NCBI GenBank assembly: GCA_963677885.1 | Contig: OY782500.1 | Span: 4,960,001 to 5,024,000 of the forward strand | DNA: 64,000 bases | Source: UBA1351 sp963677885 | Lineage (GTDB): Bacteria > Bacillota > Clostridia > Lachnospirales > Vallitaleaceae | Direction of reading: 5' to 3' | In this document: in pieces, positions 60,313 through 64,000 of the stretch | How the letters are laid out: every line of letters starts with the position of its first letter | Position numbering within the stretch: the stretch's first letter is position 1 | Position numbers and translations under genes: made by a program | Notes under the pieces: generated by a model | The model's database searches: none | Seen by the model: the letters and a program-made list of their open reading frames with translations, nothing else | What the model was told of the DNA's origin: nothing

Positions 60313-61926
60313 TTATAAATCTTTGATGATATCTGCTCGACTAAAGTCTAAGATTCCAATAACTGAGTGCTCCCAACCAACGACTGAAGCATCAATGAGC
60401 CAGGAATCCGTATAATGATAGATTGGAAGGAGAGGTAGGTCTTCCATTAGGATTGCCTCAGCCTGATGAAGAAGGTCAAAGTGTTCTTGACCGACCGTTT
60501 GGCTGGCTCTTAGAATAAGCTGATCATAGTCAGGGTTTGAATAGGATGAAGCGTTCTTAACACTGTCGGTGGTAAAAATAGCCAACATGGCGGTGGGATC
60601 CATGTAATCACAGGTCCAGCTGCCCTTGGAAAAAACAAAGTCTTTTTCCTGTCGTCTTACTTTGACAACAGCCCATTCCTGGTTAATCAGTTTAGACTTG
60701 ATGCCTAGATTTTTCTCAAGCATTTCCTGGAGGAGCTCAGCCACCTTTTGGTGTCCCTCAGATGAATTATAAAGGAGTTCAACTTCAGGAAAACCCTTGC
60801 CCTCAGGAAAACCGGCCTCAGCGAGTAATTCTCTGGCTTTTTCTATAGAACCTTGTCCTACTTGAAGTTGATAGCCGCTGGCTTCCCTGTTAAAATCCTT
60901 ACCATCTGCTTCATAGAAACCTGGTTGTACAAAAGATGTGGCAACCTGGTTGTTATCACCTAAGGTGTCAACGATGACCTGACGGTCAATAGCCAGATTA
61001 AAGGCTTGACGGATTCTTAAGTCTGACCAAATATCTTCCTCAAGGTTAAAATTGTAATAATAGGTTCCTGCACCCTTGAACTGGTAAAGTTCATCGCTAG
61101 TGGCTGCCAAGGTTGGAATAAGTTCCTTGGGCATATTAGGTAAAACCATAAGCTCATGGTTTTCATAAGCAGTGTAAGCCGTAGACTCTTCATCAATGGT
61201 GAAGAAGGTTATACCGTCCAGCTTAACACTGTCAGCGTCCCAGAAGTGTTTGTTCTTTTTGACAAGGATGCGGTCCTTTTCGTAAGAGTGGAGTACGAAA
61301 GGTCCGTTGGATACAGCCGTTTCTGGTTGGATTGCCCAATTATCTTTTTCCTGGCTGTAATTACCGGCTTCAATAATGTGTTTGGGTACCGGCATAAGGT
61401 AGCCTGTAGACATCATTTGAAGTAAATAGTCCGTTGGATAGTCCAGATTGACATGTAGGGTGTAGTCATCGGATGCATGAATACCTACACTGTCGAAGTT
61501 CTCTTTGCTCATGACGTAATCCTTGGCACCGGTTATATTTGTTTGTAGCCATAATTCCTGATAGTTGGAGTAGCGCATATGTCTTTCCCAACTAAAAACA
61601 AAGTCATGAGCAGTCAGTGGATGACCGTCAGACCATTTGGATTTTCTCAGGTGGAAGGTTATGTGCTTGCCGTCCTCTGATACGTCCCAGGATTTTGCTA
61701 TGGCTGGTGCAATGATTCCGTTGTTCTCCCGAACCAATCCATCGAATGTTTCCTTAATAACATACATGTCAGCCAAATCTTCGGCGTGGGTAGGGTTGAT
61801 GGTTGGGTCAGTGCCCAAATTGAAAGTAAGCATTTTTGGTTCCCCTTCATCCGGTAAAGGGCTGCAAGATATCAGCAAAGAGGATAGTGCTGCAATAGAA
61901 ATAATGGTTGTAAATAATCTTTTCAT
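60313..61926 (-). CDS. ABC transporter substrate-binding lipoprotein, family 5 (OppA/DppA)
   Basis: 537 residues. Lipoprotein signal with a lipobox LISC ending at Cys21. Family signatures: LTFNLGTDPTINPTHAEDLADMYV near the start, WSDGHPLTAHDFVFSWERH, and LRIRQAFNLAIDRQVIVD. It delivers peptides or related ligands to an ABC importer, but no permease or ATPase gene is adjacent. Confidence 0.9.
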   Translation of the reverse strand: MKRLFTTIISIAALSSLLISCSPLPDEGEPKMLTFNLGTDPTINPTHAEDLADMYVIKETFDGLVRENNGIIAPAIAKSWDVSEDGKHITFHLRKSKWSDGHPLTAHDFVFSWERHMRYSNYQELWLQTNITGAKDYVMSKENFDSVGIHASDDYTLHVNLDYPTDYLLQMMSTGYLMPVPKHIIEAGNYSQEKDNWAIQPETAVSNGPFVLHSYEKDRILVKKNKHFWDADSVKLDGITFFTIDEESTAYTAYENHELMVLPNMPKELIPTLAATSDELYQFKGAGTYYYNFNLEEDIWSDLRIRQAFNLAIDRQVIVDTLGDNNQVATSFVQPGFYEADGKDFNREASGYQLQVGQGSIEKARELLAEAGFPEGKGFPEVELLYNSSEGHQKVAELLQEMLEKNLGIKSKLINQEWAVVKVRRQEKDFVFSKGSWTCDYMDPTAMLAIFTTDSVKNASSYSNPDYDQLILRASQTVGQEHFDLLHQAEAILMEDLPLLPIYHYTDSWLIDASVVGWEHSVIGILDFSRADIIKDL

Positions 61927-62079
61927 AAAATCCTCTTTTCACCGGAAACTTATTAATTTGTATATTCCTCTCATATAAGTCCTAAGACCTACGCTACATT
62001 ATACACACTAGAAGATAGCCCTTGTCAAGGTTTATTTTAGGTTTTATAGAGGATATTTGTAGAATTTTGTAAAAAATGC

Positions 62080-62108
62080 TTGCGCTTGGCTTTGAGATTT
62101 GTTATGAT
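62080..62108 (+). promoter_or_regulatory. promoter of the lysS T-box transcript
   Basis: TTGCGC (62080-62085), 17 bp, TATGAT (62103-62108). Confidence 0.65.
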
Positions 62109-62114
62109 ACTTAA

Positions 62115-62461
62115 CAACTTACAAACTCCGCCTGGTGTATATCAGGTCTAGAGGAGTCGTTATAGTATAAATGCCATGAAGAGAATGAGTAAACACAGAA
62201 GACTTTCAAAGAGAGTCCCGGTTGGTGAGAAGGGATAGAGAATTCTTGTTGAATAAAGCCTTGGAGCAGCGTATCGACTGAAACTTGTTTCTGAGAATAC
62301 GATGGGAACGCCCATTACAGCGTCAGAGTATCGATGTTTGTCCGTGCTGCATAGGTTTTGGCGATATCTGTACTTGCTAAGGTCTGTGCTGTGAGGTGGA
62401 GATGAACTAAGGTGGTAACACGGTTATAAGCCGTCCTTTCTAAGAAGGGACGGCTTTTTTG
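62115..62461 (+). promoter_or_regulatory. T-box leader, lysine specifier
   Basis: A long leader with an ACTCC/GGAGT hairpin at the start, the AAAGAGAG segment, a specifier loop reading TTGAATAAAGCC (AAA, Lys, 62255-62257), the T-box core AAGGTGGTAACACGG (62409-62423) and a terminator AAGCCGTCC/GGACGGCTT with T6. It precedes lysS, which matches. Confidence 0.88.
62428..62460 (+). terminator. T-box terminator before lysS
   Basis: AAGCCGTCC (62428-62436) and GGACGGCTT (62448-62456) pair, then T run. Confidence 0.85.
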
Positions 62462-62503
62462 CGTCTTAAAATCAAGTGACCAGGAAAGAAAAAGGTGAAA
62501 AGA

Positions 62504-63973
62504 ATGGAAATCAATCAATTAGAAGCAGCGAGACAAATGAAATTTGACTATTTAAAAGAACAAGTAGAGGTCTATCCAGACAGGTTTAGGACAAGCCATG
62601 ACCTGGGTGAGGCCGGTCTCCTGGAGGATGGCCTTGATGGAGTCAAGGTGGCAGGAAGAATATCCCTTATGAGAAAAATGGGTAAAATGTCCTTTGTTAG
62701 CCTAAGAGATATAAGCGGAGATTATCAGATCATGATAAAGAAAGACATGGTGGGAGACCAGGTATATGAATGGCTGGCCAAAGGAGTAGACCTGGGAGAT
62801 TTTCTTGGAGCCAGTGGCCAGACCTTTACAACCAGGACAGGCGAGAAAACACTTCGGGTTGAAAAACTGACATTTTTAGGAAAAGGATTTAAGCCTCTGC
62901 CGGAAAAATTCCATCAGTTAAACAGTAAAGAAATTTGTTATAGAAAAAGATATTTGGACCTGATAACCAGTCGGGAAACTATGGACCGGTTCCGGTTACG
63001 TATTGATTTTATGAAATATATGCGAAGATTTTTGGAAGAACATGGATATATGGAAATTGAGACACCTGTCCTCATCGACCATCCATCCGGTGCCACGGCG
63101 AGGCCTTTTATGTCCCATCACAATGCCCTTGATATGGATGTGTATCTTCGTATAGCGCCGGAAACCTACCTAAAGAGAGCGGTGGTGGGAGGTTTTACAA
63201 AGGTTTTTGAAGTAGCCAGATGTTTTAGAAATGAAGGTATCGATGCCACACATCTACAGGACTTCACCATGGTTGAAGGTTACGGAGCCTACATGAACTA
63301 TGAGGATAACATGACGTTTTTACAAAGTATGCTTCAAGGGGTCGTTAGAAAAATCTATGGTCAGGACAAGATTGAGATCCAAGGCCAGGTTCTGGATTTT
63401 TCAGCTGCCTGGCCCCAGGTAAGCTTTAGGGAGGTTATATTTAGGGATTGTGGTATCGATATAGATACCTATCATGAGGCCGGTGACCTTGCCCGTATTA
63501 TAGTGGAAGAGGGAATTCAACTGGACTCTGATACAGATATTCATGACCTGGGACTGGGTAATCTTATTGACCAACTTTACAAAAAAGTTTCCAGACCCAA
63601 AATTATTGAACCTACTTTTTTGACCCAGCATCCGACCAGTCTTTCGCCTCTAGCCAGGTCTAATGATGCCAATCCCTTGATCAGTGACCGTTTTCAACTG
63701 ATTATCAATGGTGCTGAGGTTATTAATGGATATTCAGAACTGGTAGATCCAAAGGAGCAAAGGAGACGGTTAATCGACCAGGCCGGACAAAGGGCTTCCG
63801 GCGATGAGGAAGCCATGGTCATGGATGAAGACTACCTACTTGCCATGGAGCATGGTATGCCACCGATTTCCGGGTGGGGCATGGGAATTGACCGAATACT
63901 TCAGGTACTGACCGGTTCTGACAATATTAAGGATACGGTTCTCTTTCCTCTTCTGAGACCTGAGCAAAAATAG
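62504..63973 (+). CDS. lysS: lysyl-tRNA synthetase, class II, divergent
   Basis: 489 residues from ATG 62504 (AAAGGTG upstream). N-terminal OB fold for the anticodon (about 45-145), then class II motif 1 (YMRRFLEEHGYMEIETPVL), motif 2 (FRNEGIDATHLQDFTMVEGY) and motif 3 (GWGMGIDRILQVLTGS). Compared with standard bacterial LysRS, motif 2 has HLQDFT for HNPEFT and motif 3 has GWGMGIDRIL for GLGIGIDRLV, so this is a diverged copy. It may be a second, T-box-regulated enzyme besides a housekeeping LysRS elsewhere. Confidence 0.9.
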   Translation: MEINQLEAARQMKFDYLKEQVEVYPDRFRTSHDLGEAGLLEDGLDGVKVAGRISLMRKMGKMSFVSLRDISGDYQIMIKKDMVGDQVYEWLAKGVDLGDFLGASGQTFTTRTGEKTLRVEKLTFLGKGFKPLPEKFHQLNSKEICYRKRYLDLITSRETMDRFRLRIDFMKYMRRFLEEHGYMEIETPVLIDHPSGATARPFMSHHNALDMDVYLRIAPETYLKRAVVGGFTKVFEVARCFRNEGIDATHLQDFTMVEGYGAYMNYEDNMTFLQSMLQGVVRKIYGQDKIEIQGQVLDFSAAWPQVSFREVIFRDCGIDIDTYHEAGDLARIIVEEGIQLDSDTDIHDLGLGNLIDQLYKKVSRPKIIEPTFLTQHPTSLSPLARSNDANPLISDRFQLIINGAEVINGYSELVDPKEQRRRLIDQAGQRASGDEEAMVMDEDYLLAMEHGMPPISGWGMGIDRILQVLTGSDNIKDTVLFPLLRPEQK

Positions 63974-64000
63974 GAGGGAAATAAGTTTCTTGATTTCTGG

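Noticed and set aside
1..64000. tRNA, rRNA, tmRNA, SRP RNA or CRISPR arrays
   Set aside because: No cloverleaf TPsiC sequences, rRNA motifs or spaced identical repeats were seen; only RNase P RNA and the leader RNAs stand up.

Overview
The window looks like chromosome from an anaerobic, low-GC Firmicute of the class Clostridia. The evidence is the AT-rich sequence with strong AGGAGG-type ribosome binding sites, three T-box leaders (Trp, Phe, Lys), a fused 2-hydroxyacyl-CoA dehydratase activase, the GGGtGRT/NifU-like pair found in anaerobes, S-layer-homology exported proteins, a class A RNase P RNA and a well-developed cyclic-di-GMP repertoire. I cannot name the genus from sequence alone. There is no prophage, conjugative element, CRISPR array, tRNA or rRNA. 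The only insertion-sequence trace is a short IS3-type remnant near 57.0 kb.

Layout. 1-8.2 kb: the 3' end of dinB, a nucleoid-associated protein gene facing it, a TetR regulator with a GH13 glucosidase gene that carries the same operator, a run of small membrane proteins (VanZ and others), a MocR-type regulator that lacks its PLP lysine, and a degenerate receiver with a zinc ribbon. 8.2-14.4 kb: an orphan trpB under a Trp T-box and a 1430-residue activase fusion. 14.7-23.5 kb: a chemoreceptor, era behind a repeated hairpin leader, a CoA-disulfide reductase behind an attenuator, a TPR-GGDEF protein, a cyclophilin, truA and a histidine phosphatase. 23.6-33.2 kb: a surface-protein region (three SLH-type proteins, one with a transglutaminase domain, and a von Willebrand A protein), interrupted by the GGGtGRT/NifU-like operon. 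33.4-44.7 kb: gltBD with a palindromic promoter, a YihY/BrkB protein, a DUF2339 giant membrane protein and two unknown genes. 44.7-50.1 kb: T-box-pheST and a GPH sugar symporter. 50.2-57.8 kb: an HD-GYP/AraC-PocR pair, queA, lepB, rnpB, a c-di-GMP-I riboswitch ahead of a secreted RsgI-like acidic protein, and a cupin. 57.8-64 kb: a small gene with a LexA box inside its promoter, a Sel1/TPR protein, an oligopeptide-binding lipoprotein and a T-box-lysS.

How it fits together. Several genes concern c-di-GMP: a diguanylate cyclase (19.8 kb), an HD-GYP phosphodiesterase (50.3 kb) and a riboswitch-controlled exported protein (56.1 kb). Amino-acid supply is sensed by T-boxes on trpB, pheST and lysS, and gltBD has its own palindromic operator.

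The signals that features do not explain are mostly non-coding. The best is a pair of 71-bp hairpin elements (50171-50241 and 57152-57222). They share ends, flanks and a 19-nt loop, but their stems differ and remain complementary, which suggests an undescribed family of structured repeats placed between convergent genes.
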